A DNA stretch of 64,000 nt from Lachnoclostridium sp. UBA1308 (GTDB lineage Bacteria > Bacillota > Clostridia > Lachnospirales > Lachnospiraceae), in NCBI GenBank assembly GCA_002307215.1, contig DBTU01000012.1, positions 67,274 through 131,273 of the forward strand, given 5' to 3'. The position numbers were made by a program, and so were the translations under genes. This document shows positions 9,354 to 17,712 of the stretch, piece after piece; positions within the stretch are counted from its first letter, which is position 1, and every line of letters begins with the position of its first letter. Under the pieces are notes generated by a model. The model was not told where the DNA came from. It made no database searches and was given only the letters and a program-made list of their open reading frames with translations.

Positions 9354-10211
9354 TTATCTTTCCTCTCTTCTTTTAATAAGAAAAGCTCGGACTCTCATGG
9401 TTTCCTCTTTATCAACTTGAAATCTTAAGTATCCTGCTACTTCATTCTCCAATTCATTAAAGTAATCATACATCAGAACCAACTTGTCCCACATAGCTTC
9501 ATATTCGCCTTCCGGAAATATCCCCTGAAGGCGACTCATTTCATCTTCGGAAAGGAACCTTTTTAAGTACTTATTGTGACTTCCGGTCGTTACCTTGAAG
9601 CCCTGTTGTATACCGATTTTCCAGCTTAACATTTTCAGAAACATCTCCATGCACGGAACCTCGAAGCTGTATCTGGCATAGTAGAATTCTTCTCTACACA
9701 AGCCCTTTGAGACATATACAGACAGCCACCTGAATTCATTACAGGCATTATAAAATTCCATCTTTGTCGGTGGCTTAATAAAAAATTCATCTTCCTTTTC
9801 AATCGGTACCAATTCCTTATATTGATCCTTGTTCAGCAACACCACCCTGGGTTCTCTATTGTTCGCTTCCCTCTCAATATTTTGAATATCCACAAGCGTA
9901 AGGTCAATTCGGTTACCATCTGCAAATTGAATTAAATAAGTAAAGGTATCCCTACTGTTATAATCATAGGGATGCGAATACCAATCCATCGGATACTGTA
10001 TGATAAGAATATCTCCATAATAGCATACCCAGTTTTTATCTTTGGTAAATTCGCGCACATCTGTAACATAATACACAATATCAAAATCGCTGTACCGATC
10101 ATGTACTGCGTTACTATTTGCTCTGGAACCCTCCATAGTAACTGCACGAATTCTATCGTCTTTGACCGCTTTTGTTAGGATTAAGTCCATCATTTCGGTT
10201 TCTGTCCGCAT
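9354..10211 (-). CDS. Aminoglycoside 6-adenylyltransferase-like nucleotidyltransferase (ANT(6) family)
   Basis: A 285-residue protein matching the ANT(6)/AadE family, which adenylylates streptomycin at the 6 position. The nucleotidyltransferase core is visible as EGSRANSN followed by RYSDFDIVYYV with the metal-binding Asp pair; the C-terminal part has WRLS-like helices (EFRWLSVYVSKGL). The open frame continues upstream, but the start at 10211 is chosen because GGGGAGG lies 8 bp before that ATG and the family normally begins MRTE-like. Chromosomal members are common in clostridia and need not confer resistance. It follows a small membrane protein gene by 62 bp. Confidence 0.85.
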   Translation of the reverse strand: MRTETEMMDLILTKAVKDDRIRAVTMEGSRANSNAVHDRYSDFDIVYYVTDVREFTKDKNWVCYYGDILIIQYPMDWYSHPYDYNSRDTFTYLIQFADGNRIDLTLVDIQNIEREANNREPRVVLLNKDQYKELVPIEKEDEFFIKPPTKMEFYNACNEFRWLSVYVSKGLCREEFYYARYSFEVPCMEMFLKMLSWKIGIQQGFKVTTGSHNKYLKRFLSEDEMSRLQGIFPEGEYEAMWDKLVLMYDYFNELENEVAGYLRFQVDKEETMRVRAFLIKRREER

Positions 10212-10273
10212 AATTACCTCCCCAATGTGCTTATTATAAATAATCTTCGTCATCCATTTGTTATAACCCTTTA

Positions 10274-10501
10274 TTATTTTAATAATCCTAATAGTATAGC
10301 AATAATTGAAACACAAAAGAAATAGCATATAAAGTACTTAATCTGCTTCAGGTGCTCTGTCTGCTCCTTCAAGGCCTTTAGAATTTCTTCCTCAAAGTAG
10401 CTCATTTCTGCCAGTGAGGATCTGTTTTCAACCCTTTCTACTCCTACCTTAAAATCGATATTTTCTCCTAATTCTTTTTCACTCTTATCAACATCGCTCA
10501 T
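10274..10501 (-). CDS. Small single-pass membrane protein, unknown
   Basis: A 75-residue hypothetical protein: acidic N-terminal half, short amphipathic helix with EEEILKALKEQTEHLKQIKY, then one C-terminal membrane helix (about residues 54-73). No family is recognised. A plausible ribosome site (GGAAGG) lies 12 bp upstream of ATG. It precedes the ANT(6)-like gene on the same strand and may be cotranscribed. The small size leaves it less certain than its neighbours. Confidence 0.55.
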   Translation of the reverse strand: MSDVDKSEKELGENIDFKVGVERVENRSSLAEMSYFEEEILKALKEQTEHLKQIKYFICYFFCVSIIAILLGLLK

Positions 10502-10539
10502 ACTATTTTACATCCTTCCTTTTGTATTAGATTAAACGT

Positions 10540-10576
10540 AGGATCACGCAGGCATAACTTTTTAAGTATGAATTAT
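10540..10576. repeat. Dispersed intergenic motif, copy A
   Basis: One of three related intergenic sequences (others at 16850-16885 and 52102-52136). It has a conserved GGATCACGCAGGC box followed by a dyad CATaACTT-TT-AAGTATG. It lies about 40 bp upstream of the small membrane protein gene, in the 219-bp gap after the ABC exporter operon. Confidence 0.6.
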
Positions 10577-10720
10577 AATTTGATTATCAAAATATGTTTT
10601 ACCATTCCAGAACGAAATTGTGCAAATTGACAATTGACACAATAAAGTGGGCTTTTACACCCTAACCTTACAACGATACTCATGACATCTCCAAACAGCG
10701 ACTTTTGACCTTCTACTCAA

Positions 10721-11719
10721 TTATGCTGTTCCATAATTCTCCTTGCTCTGATAAATATGCGTGATGATGGTCTCCATCGGCATCTCCTTGATAGAAATAT
10801 CGGTAAAATCACATCGTTTCGAAAGCTTTTCTATAAATTCCGTAATTGTTATTCTTTCTAAGTCAACCGAAACCGTAATATTAAGCTCTGATTCCTTTTC
10901 TATAATATCGGCACCCTCAATATCAAGCTCTTTTAATGGCTTTGTAAGTACCAACCGAACGAGTTTCTTTTCACCGAGGACCTTACGCAGGTTATCGATG
11001 GAATCATCAAATACTTTTTCCCCATGGTTGATGATAATAACATTCTTGGCCAACTGCTCCACATCCTCTAAGTCATGTGTTGTAAGGATAAAGGTAGTTC
11101 CTCGACCATTCATTTCTTTGATGAATTCACGAATTTTTTGCTTAGCGATAACATCAAGCCCGATTGTCGGTTCATCTAAAAATACCACCTTTGGTTGATG
11201 AAGCATTGCCATGATAAACTCACATTTCATGCGCTCTCCTAAAGACAGTACCCTGGTCGGCCTTGTAATGAAATCCTCAACGCCGAAGAGCTTGCTCATC
11301 ACCTCAAGCCGTTGTGTATAATCCTTGTCGGGTATTCCATAAATAGCCTTATTCATACGAAAGCTATCCACCGGTGGGATATCCCAAATCAGCTGTGATT
11401 TTTGCCCGAAGACCGCTCCAATCTGACGGACATAAGCCTTTCTGTTCTTCGTCGGATTATACTCCATAACCCTGATACTACCACTCGACGGATATAGCGT
11501 TCCTGTTAACATCTTTATCGTCGTTGACTTTCCCGCACCGTTTGGACCTAGGATTCCGATGATATCACCCTCCTCAACGGTAAATGAAATATCATTGACC
11601 GCCATAACGGGCACCTTAACTCTATGGAAGAAGCTCATCATACTTTCCTTTAATCCACTTCCTCTTTGAAAGGTTTCGTATTTTTTAATCAAATTTTCTA
11701 CTGTAATTATTTTCCCCAT
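10721..11719 (-). CDS. ABC-2 type exporter, ATP-binding protein
   Basis: A 332-residue ATPase of the DrrA/COG4586-like branch that pairs with two ABC-2 permeases. Seen: Walker A GPNGAGKST near residue 60, Q-loop GQKSQ, ABC signature LSLGERMK, Walker B VVFLDEPTIGLD, switch His in TTHDLED, and a C-terminal extension of about 90 residues. The start at 11719 is preferred: GGAGG lies directly upstream, and it abuts the stop of the permease gene (1 bp gap). Last gene of the three-gene operon. The substrate is unknown. Confidence 0.93.
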   Translation of the reverse strand: MGKIITVENLIKKYETFQRGSGLKESMMSFFHRVKVPVMAVNDISFTVEEGDIIGILGPNGAGKSTTIKMLTGTLYPSSGSIRVMEYNPTKNRKAYVRQIGAVFGQKSQLIWDIPPVDSFRMNKAIYGIPDKDYTQRLEVMSKLFGVEDFITRPTRVLSLGERMKCEFIMAMLHQPKVVFLDEPTIGLDVIAKQKIREFIKEMNGRGTTFILTTHDLEDVEQLAKNVIIINHGEKVFDDSIDNLRKVLGEKKLVRLVLTKPLKELDIEGADIIEKESELNITVSVDLERITITEFIEKLSKRCDFTDISIKEMPMETIITHIYQSKENYGTA

Positions 11720-11720
11720 C

Positions 11721-12503
11721 TCAGCCTCCAACACCCTGATACAGACGTACCATAGAGCGATATAGTAAAATTCCAAGCATCATAAACAGTATGCATGGAA
11801 TGATTGCCAAAAACATCACATAACTTCCTCTTCCCATGAGCGTCGCCGCGGGAAAGAAGCCAATCATCGCCACCGGTATGAAACAGGCAGAGATGACAAG
11901 CACCGTCTTTGGAAAGATACTCTGCGGATATTTGCCAAAGCTTCTTATACTGTCAAATATTTCAGGTATTCGGGAGTTCCCAACCCATTTGAAGGAGGTT
12001 GCCGCCATGATGAGCGCTATTCCCATCATTACCATCATACCAATGAAAAACATCGCTGCAAACTGTAGCCACATAAATACGGACGGAACGGCAAGGTGGA
12101 CCAGCGCAATGATAAATATGGTAAGGCCCCCAAGGAACAACCCGATTGCATCGATAGAGAAGTTTTTAGCCATAAGCAAAAACATCGTATCCACCGGCAT
12201 CAGTAGGGACATCTCAAAATTTCCTTCCCTGACTGCCAGCATCGTAGCCCACATAATTCCGTGAAAGGTCATATCCGCGATTGCAAGTGACATCGTAAAG
12301 ACAGCTTGGATTAACAGTACCTCATACACACTCCAGCCCTCAAAACCGGCTCCGGAACCATATATTAATACAGTAACCAGCGGAAATAAAATATCCCCCA
12401 GTAGCATGATAATCGTATTCAGAAAGAAATTCATACGGTAAGTAGCTGCTGTCGCAAAGGCTACCCGAATGCACTCCTTATAAATCAAAAAATATCTTTT
12501 CAC
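11721..12503 (-). CDS. ABC-2 type exporter permease (COG3694-like)
   Basis: A permease of about 260 residues with six predicted membrane helices, partner of the neighbouring ATPase and permease. The N-terminus RYFLIYKECIRVAFATAATY and the helix ending ILFMMLGILLYRSMVRLYQG resemble the second permease of this exporter family. A GTG at 12515 also opens the frame, but GTG at 12503 is placed better behind AAAGG. No substrate can be inferred. Confidence 0.85.
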   Translation of the reverse strand: MKRYFLIYKECIRVAFATAATYRMNFFLNTIIMLLGDILFPLVTVLIYGSGAGFEGWSVYEVLLIQAVFTMSLAIADMTFHGIMWATMLAVREGNFEMSLLMPVDTMFLLMAKNFSIDAIGLFLGGLTIFIIALVHLAVPSVFMWLQFAAMFFIGMMVMMGIALIMAATSFKWVGNSRIPEIFDSIRSFGKYPQSIFPKTVLVISACFIPVAMIGFFPAATLMGRGSYVMFLAIIPCILFMMLGILLYRSMVRLYQGVGG

Positions 12504-12543
12504 AAAAATAACCACACCTTTCTTGAGGCCGCTGAAAAGTCCC

Positions 12544-13362
12544 TTATGCTCCGACTCCGTTAAAATGACGTATGGAAGCCTTATAAATTACTTCACTTAA
12601 TACCATCGTAATTGCGACTGCGATACCCTGAAGCAGAACTATTTCAGAGATTTGCATCTTAACACCCGCCAACTCAAAACGTCCCGTGAATACCATCGCC
12701 GGTACATAGGACATATACGGGAACGGGAGAAAGAAAAGCACCCTCTGAATTATTTTCGGAAAGAAAACGAGCGGTATAAATACGCCCGAAAATATACCTG
12801 ACAACAGATCGAATACTCTTCGAATTCCCTGTGACTGTATAAACCAAAAGGAAGTCATCCCAAGGATATAATGCACATAAAAGGTCATCAAGAAAGTAAA
12901 AAATATAGATAATGCCGTCCACCCAATATTCTTTGGAATCATATTTATACCAAATAGTAGGGATAGAATCAGAAAACAGGGAAGGACTTCAAAAAGAAAG
13001 CCCAAAACCCTGTGACCCACCTTCTGTGAAAACGCAAAGAATCTGTGATGAATCGGTCTCATGGCGAAGGTAAGAAATTTACCGGTTCGAACCAGCATCT
13101 GAAGATTCCAGTCAGCAGAGTCCATCGTAAGATATCCGATCAGCGTGGACGCCGCAAAATAGGTAATCATCTGCGTTAAATTCATCCCATTGATCTCACC
13201 TTTGCCGCCATATGCCGCTGTCCAGATAAAATACTGAACGATAAAATAAACCGGCCCAACAAAGATAGAGACCATAGAGTGGGTGCGGTAAGCACTCCAC
13301 TCTTTATAAGTCACCAGCGCCACCGCTTTCATCACTTCTAACTGATGTCGTATGTATTTCAT
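12544..13362 (-). CDS. ABC-2 type exporter permease (COG4587-like)
   Basis: A 272-residue permease with about six membrane helices, first gene of the exporter operon (permease, permease, ATPase). The N-terminus shows the cytosolic helix leading to YKEWSAYRTHSM, typical of the first permease of two-permease ABC-2 exporters. A 40-bp gap separates it from the following permease gene. The upstream neighbour on the same strand is the beta-lactamase-fold gene, only 39 bp away, so readthrough from that gene is possible. Confidence 0.87.
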   Translation of the reverse strand: MKYIRHQLEVMKAVALVTYKEWSAYRTHSMVSIFVGPVYFIVQYFIWTAAYGGKGEINGMNLTQMITYFAASTLIGYLTMDSADWNLQMLVRTGKFLTFAMRPIHHRFFAFSQKVGHRVLGFLFEVLPCFLILSLLFGINMIPKNIGWTALSIFFTFLMTFYVHYILGMTSFWFIQSQGIRRVFDLLSGIFSGVFIPLVFFPKIIQRVLFFLPFPYMSYVPAMVFTGRFELAGVKMQISEIVLLQGIAVAITMVLSEVIYKASIRHFNGVGA

Positions 13363-13401
13363 GGCTACCTCAATTCCTGTTCATGTTTGTTGACCCTATT
13401 C

Positions 13402-14568
13402 TTATTTCAGCCCTGACCACATAACGGCGGCAGCATTATTAATTGCCTCCGGGCTCCATGCATCGTTTACAAAAGGAACAAACCAAGCTGCCACCAATCG
13501 TTCCTTCGGATCAATAATCAGACCGCAACCTCCGGCACCTTCATGGAAAAAGGTTCCCTTCGAATACAGGCTGTCTTCATTGCAACGCATATCCGGTCCA
13601 AGTCCATATTCACGGATTACTCCACCGGCACCCCAGCAATAGTCCCTTATCTCAGGCCCGGTATATAAAGTTGACATCTTTTCTACGGCTTTTCGTCCGA
13701 TAATTCTTGTTCCATCTATAGAACCGTTTTGCTGTAGCATAATCCCGAAACGGCACAAATCCGCCGCCGTAGAGAATAATCCTCCTCCGGTCCTTGGAAT
13801 ATTCTTAAAAGCAATATCCCACTCATCCTCTTCATAGGTACCTTCTTGGATCGCTTTAACAAACTGCTCCCTCTCTTCATCAGGGATATTTGTCCTGCTT
13901 ACTATGTCTATGTTTTTGAAATTAAATCCTGTATCCTTTAAGCCGCAGGGCTTAATGATATGCTCAGTGATATAGTCATTCGCAAATTCTCCGCTTACCC
14001 TTGAGATAACTTCTCCCAGAATAACAAATCCGAAACTGCTGTATGCCCATTCCTCTCCCGGAGCTTTTCTCATACCACATTTTAACGAATTTGCAATCCA
14101 GTCTTTGCCTTTGGCCTCCATGATATATTTCCAGGGTGAAACAAAATATTTATTAGGAAAGCACCCCGGATCTGGATGCATGCCTGAGGTATGCGACAGT
14201 AAATGCGCAATTGTAATTTCATCGAAGGGCTTTTCGCTAAATTCCTCAATGATTTCACCGACTTTTTGGCTAACCCTGAGCTTGCCATCCTCCACCAGCT
14301 GCCAGATTGCCACTGCTGCGAATAATTTAGTTATGGAAGCAATCCGTTGTATCGTATCCGGCTGTAACTCTCTGGTATCCTCCTCACGATAGGAAAGCTT
14401 ACCCACCGCATTATTAGCGAATATCTTGCCGTCCCTTGCCAGACAATAATTTGCCGATATAATCTTTTTCCTACCCATCAAGTCCTCAAACAGCCGGTTC
14501 ACAGCTCCTATTCTGCTTTCCTCATAATCCACATCTGTTGGTTTATAGTCTGTTTTGAAACCAATCAT
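13402..14568 (-). CDS. Serine hydrolase of the beta-lactamase/class C (esterase/D-aminopeptidase) fold
   Basis: A 388-residue cytosolic-looking protein (no signal peptide) with the class C beta-lactamase family layout. The nucleophile motif SITK lies at residues 78-81 and the second motif Tyr in AYSSFG near 163. A glycine-rich C-terminal HEGAGGCG block fills the place of the HxG motif. Such proteins act as esterases, peptidases or transpeptidase-like enzymes; real beta-lactamase activity is unlikely without a leader. GGAGGA lies 4-9 bp before the ATG at 14568, which fixes the start although the frame is open further upstream. Confidence 0.85.
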   Translation of the reverse strand: MIGFKTDYKPTDVDYEESRIGAVNRLFEDLMGRKKIISANYCLARDGKIFANNAVGKLSYREEDTRELQPDTIQRIASITKLFAAVAIWQLVEDGKLRVSQKVGEIIEEFSEKPFDEITIAHLLSHTSGMHPDPGCFPNKYFVSPWKYIMEAKGKDWIANSLKCGMRKAPGEEWAYSSFGFVILGEVISRVSGEFANDYITEHIIKPCGLKDTGFNFKNIDIVSRTNIPDEEREQFVKAIQEGTYEEDEWDIAFKNIPRTGGGLFSTAADLCRFGIMLQQNGSIDGTRIIGRKAVEKMSTLYTGPEIRDYCWGAGGVIREYGLGPDMRCNEDSLYSKGTFFHEGAGGCGLIIDPKERLVAAWFVPFVNDAWSPEAINNAAAVMWSGLK

Positions 14569-14741
14569 ATTCTCCTCCAATTCCCCGTCTGCTGACGACA
14601 ACTTTCCCTACTGTTTCCCACTAGCAGCTACTGTCAAATCATATGGTAATATTATCCACAATAAATGTATTCAAATATTATACAATATCAGACTAATAAA
14701 GTAAAATTATTTTGGACACTTGTAAAAATTAATTTAAGGCA

Positions 14742-14770
14742 TTGCAAAAAAAAATTTTGTGAGCTAAAAT
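14742..14770 (+). promoter_or_regulatory. Sigma-A-type promoter of the TSCPD-murG operon
   Basis: TTGCAA (14742-14747), 17-bp spacer and TAAAAT (14765-14770) precede the TSCPD gene by about 75 bp. The other bases of the 278-bp gap (14569-14846) are AT-rich with no gene seen. Confidence 0.5.
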
Positions 14771-14846
14771 GAAGTCAATTATGAGTGCTCCGTCAAAGGA
14801 TAGTCTCATACCTTAAAATAGAAGATACGTAAAGAAAGGGCTTTTT

Positions 14847-15098
14847 ATGAGATATAAAACTTCCGGTGTATGTAGCCGAGAAATCAATTTTGAAATAGAT
14901 GAAACAAACGATACAATTAATATGGTAGAATTTAAAGGCGGCTGTGCCGGTAATGCCAGCGGTCTTTCCAGGTTACTAGTCGGAATGAAGGTGGATGAGG
15001 TGATAAAGAAATTCGATGGTGTGACCTGCGGCTATAAATCAACCTCCTGCCCGGATCAGTTAGCCAGAGCCTTAAAGGAATGGAGGGCCAGGCCATGA
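14847..15098 (+). CDS. TSCPD domain-containing protein (TIGR03905-type)
   Basis: An 83-residue protein made almost entirely of the TSCPD domain. It has the Cys-rich CGGCAGN-like turn (GGCAGNASG) and the C-terminal signature TSCPDQLARAL that gives the domain its name. The family is found alone in clostridia and at the C-terminus of some ribonucleotide reductases; its role is unproven, with metal or redox binding suspected from the conserved cysteines. AAAGGG precedes the ATG. The stop overlaps the murG start as ATGA, so the two genes are translationally coupled. Confidence 0.92.
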   Translation: MRYKTSGVCSREINFEIDETNDTINMVEFKGGCAGNASGLSRLLVGMKVDEVIKKFDGVTCGYKSTSCPDQLARALKEWRARP

Positions 15099-16159
15099 AA
15101 CGTATTGTTCTGACCGGAGGTGGCACTGCCGGACATGTTACTCCCTGCATCGCCCTACTACCGGAACTAATGAGAGAGGGCTATGATATCCAGTATATCG
15201 GTTCTTATCACGGAATTGAACGCAAGCTTATTGAAGAGTATCATATCCCTTATCACGGAATTTCCTCCGGCAAATTACGAAGATATTTTGATCCCAAGAA
15301 TTTTTCAGATCCCTTTAAAGTACTAAAGGGGTATCTTGAAGCACGTAAAATATTAAAGCAACTTAAGCCGGATCTCGTATTTTCCAAGGGCGGCTTTGTA
15401 ACTGTTCCTGTGGTTTTGGCCGCAAAGAACTATCATATCCCGATAATCATTCATGAATCTGATATGACTCCCGGACTGGCCAACAAGCTTGCCTTATCGT
15501 CAGCGACTAAAGTCTGCGCCAACTTTCCTGAAACGTTAAAATACCTCCCGGAAGGAAAGGCTGTACTTACCGGAACTCCGATCCGCAAAGAGCTGTTTTC
15601 CGGAAACAAATTGAAAGGGCTCGACTTCTGCGGTTTCTCTGCGAATAAGCCTGTCATACTTTTCATCGGGGGAAGCTCCGGCTCAAGAGTAATTAACGAT
15701 TGTCTGCGCGGAATGCTACCAACCTTGTTAAGAGAATATCAAGTTATTCATCTTTGCGGCAAAGGAAATCTGGATGAGCGCTTTAAGGATAATACCGGAT
15801 ACGTTCAATATGAATATATCAAGTCCGAATTGAGTGACTTGATGGCAGCCGCCGATCTGGTTATATCAAGGGCCGGAGCTAATGCCATCTGCGAGCTTCT
15901 TGCCCTGCGCAAACCAAACATATTAATACCACTTTCTGCTGCCGCCAGCCGTGGCGACCAGATATTAAATGCGGAATCCTTCGAGCATCAGGGATATTCC
16001 TATGTCCTGAAAGAAGAGGATTTAAGTATCACGCGCCTCCTAGAAGCCATTCATACTGTTATAGAAGGTAGACCGGAATACATCAATGCAATGAATCAGA
16101 GTACTTTAAATAATTCCATAGAAACGATTGTCAATCTGATTAAGGAACAAATCAAATAA
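15095..16159 (+). CDS. murG: UDP-N-acetylglucosamine-lipid I GlcNAc transferase
   Basis: A 354-residue GT-B glycosyltransferase that makes lipid II from lipid I on the inner membrane face. Seen: N-terminal loop GGGTAGHVTP, the second glycine loop FIGGSSGSRVIN, and the UDP-GlcNAc site ISRAGANAICELLAL followed by NILIPLSAAASRGDQ. The length matches the family. The start at 15095 overlaps the upstream stop by 4 bp and follows GGAGGGCC. Being outside a division/cell wall cluster, it may be a second copy; many clostridia carry such a paralogue. Confidence 0.93.
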   Translation: MKRIVLTGGGTAGHVTPCIALLPELMREGYDIQYIGSYHGIERKLIEEYHIPYHGISSGKLRRYFDPKNFSDPFKVLKGYLEARKILKQLKPDLVFSKGGFVTVPVVLAAKNYHIPIIIHESDMTPGLANKLALSSATKVCANFPETLKYLPEGKAVLTGTPIRKELFSGNKLKGLDFCGFSANKPVILFIGGSSGSRVINDCLRGMLPTLLREYQVIHLCGKGNLDERFKDNTGYVQYEYIKSELSDLMAAADLVISRAGANAICELLALRKPNILIPLSAAASRGDQILNAESFEHQGYSYVLKEEDLSITRLLEAIHTVIEGRPEYINAMNQSTLNNSIETIVNLIKEQIK

Positions 16160-16167
16160 AAAGTTAC

Positions 16168-16246
16168 AGTTCAGCCTAGCAGGGATAGTGACAAGACCGG
16201 GAAAGAAATGTTTCCGGTCCTGATTCATCTATTTGAAGGCTGAACT
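16168..16246. terminator. Nested inverted repeat between convergent murG and HIT genes
   Basis: Outer arms AGTTCAGCCT (16168-16177) and AGGCTGAACT (16237-16246) are perfect. Inside is a second stem, GACCGGGAAA with TTTCCGGTC (16195-16219). The position 9 bp after murG and 41 bp from the end of the HIT gene fits a bidirectional terminator or cruciform, though there is no clean T-run. The right outer arm with its flank is repeated at 44625-44645. Confidence 0.55.
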
Positions 16247-16287
16247 ATAACAATAATACACCTCTTGGCATCATAGGTTAACTTTAA

Positions 16288-16698
16288 CTAAATTCTTGCT
16301 GCAAGTTTTACGGCAAGAGCCGCTGCTTCGCCGTCGCCGTACTGAGTATGTCTCCAGGGAACAGTTACCTGATCCTCGTCATATCTGGGAATGACATGGA
16401 TATGAAAATGGAAAACGGTCTGACCTGCTGCTTCCCCGTTATTCTGGAGTAGATTCACACCATCACAGTTAAGCTCCATTTGAATTGCTATCGCTATTTT
16501 ACGTGCTACAATTAATGCTTTTGATGCAACCGTATCGTCAAGTTCAAATAAATTTGCATAGTGCTTCTTTGCTACCATAATCACATGTCCCTTTGCAGCC
16601 GGTGCAATATCCATAATTGCCTTAAAATTTTCATCCTCATACACGGTTGCCGAAGGAATTTCACCGGCTACTATCCTACAAAAAATACAATTTTCCAT
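16288..16698 (-). CDS. HIT-family nucleotide-binding protein
   Basis: A 136-residue histidine triad protein of the HINT/Fhit superfamily, hydrolysing or transferring AMP-linked substrates. Seen: N-terminal zinc-type CIFCRIVAGEIPS and the catalytic triad region QTVFHFHIHVIPRY (HxHxH). The start at 16698 is chosen because AGGAGG lies 10 bp upstream and the family starts with MENCIFC-like residues; the open frame continues a further 37 codons. Role is housekeeping and not clear from context. Confidence 0.93.
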   Translation of the reverse strand: MENCIFCRIVAGEIPSATVYEDENFKAIMDIAPAAKGHVIMVAKKHYANLFELDDTVASKALIVARKIAIAIQMELNCDGVNLLQNNGEAAGQTVFHFHIHVIPRYDEDQVTVPWRHTQYGDGEAAALAVKLAARI

Positions 16699-16849
16699 TG
16701 TTTCAATGCCTCCTATGTCGAATATTGTAAAATACTCTTGCTTGCAAATATTTCCATTTTCTGATACTGTTATTCTATTGAAAACATCTAATATGACCGA
16801 AATTGCCATACTAACTTAACATGCCTGCCCTTCGAATTAGTTTGGGTCG

Positions 16850-16885
16850 AGGATTACGCAGGCTCAAACTTCTAAGTGTGAAAAT
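16850..16885. repeat. Dispersed intergenic motif, copy B
   Basis: Second copy: GGATTACGCAGGC box followed by CTCaaACTT-CT-AAGTGTG. It lies between the divergent HIT and histidine kinase genes. The box is nearly identical to copy A, and the arm is nearly identical to copy C at 52102-52136. Confidence 0.6.
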
Positions 16886-16959
16886 AGCTTTTTTATTTCT
16901 ACATTAAGCGCAGTCTCTTTCTAAAATATAATTATTTTAATGATTAGGGAGGTAAGATA

Positions 16960-17712
16960 ATGCTATCGGAAATCAATAATGATATGTTTGCAAACGTCGT
17001 AAAGACAAATCCGGAATTCCAAGCATTGCTTCAGACCATCATAGACGACAATAAGAAAACCACTTCTATGTTCGTACATGAATTACGTAACCCATTAAGC
17101 CTTCTTAAGGGTACCCTTCAATATATCGAACAGCAACACCCCGAGACCGCCAGCTATAAATACTGGAATCAACTGCCACAACTGCTCAGTGATATGGAAC
17201 AGATTATGTCGGATGCATCGCTACTTAATACCTGTAATTACCTTCATAAAGATACTACCAATCTGCTAACCTTAATTCAGAATGTTACCGGCAGCTTCAT
17301 GCCACAGGCGATCACTGCGAATATTGATCTGTCTCTCAGCATTGAGCCCGGAAGTGAAGAATACTATGAATCCTATCTCTGTGATTCTATTAAAATGAAG
17401 CAGGTTTTTTCCAACCTGATAAAAAATGCACTAGAAGCTGTAGCACCCGGCAATTTCATACATATCAGCTTAACCTACCTGCCCGGGGATGACGCAGTAC
17501 CTTCGAAGCTGTCCTTTGAGATCAGCGATAACGGCCTGCCAATTCCTGAAGATGCACTAAAGGATATCTTCATTCCCTTCATTACTTATAAGAAGGGCGG
17601 AACCGGAATCGGTCTTGCTCTGGTAAAGAAGGTGGTCGATCTACACTATGGTAACATCTGTGTTAGTTCCGGTGAACACCTAACCTCGTTCACAGTATTG
17701 CTTCCCTTATAA
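16960..17712 (+). CDS. Soluble orphan sensor histidine kinase
   Basis: A 250-residue kinase without membrane segments. The H-box FVHELRNPLSLLKG places the phosphorylated His at residue 40; it is followed by the N-box FSNLIKNALEAV, a D-box SDNGLPIPE and the G-box GGTGIGLALVKKVV. The H-box resembles Bacillus KinA-type sporulation kinases (HEIRNPL). No response regulator gene is adjacent, so an input to Spo0A or another orphan regulator is possible but only inferred. GGGAGG sits upstream of ATG. Its 3' end overlaps the convergent flavodoxin gene by 6 bp. Confidence 0.88.
   Translation: MLSEINNDMFANVVKTNPEFQALLQTIIDDNKKTTSMFVHELRNPLSLLKGTLQYIEQQHPETASYKYWNQLPQLLSDMEQIMSDASLLNTCNYLHKDTTNLLTLIQNVTGSFMPQAITANIDLSLSIEPGSEEYYESYLCDSIKMKQVFSNLIKNALEAVAPGNFIHISLTYLPGDDAVPSKLSFEISDNGLPIPEDALKDIFIPFITYKKGGTGIGLALVKKVVDLHYGNICVSSGEHLTSFTVLLPL

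Noticed and set aside
10698..10710. 13-base string gcgacttttgacc also found at 29365-29377, each just after a minus-strand stop
   Set aside because: There is no further extended similarity or palindrome, so chance cannot be excluded.
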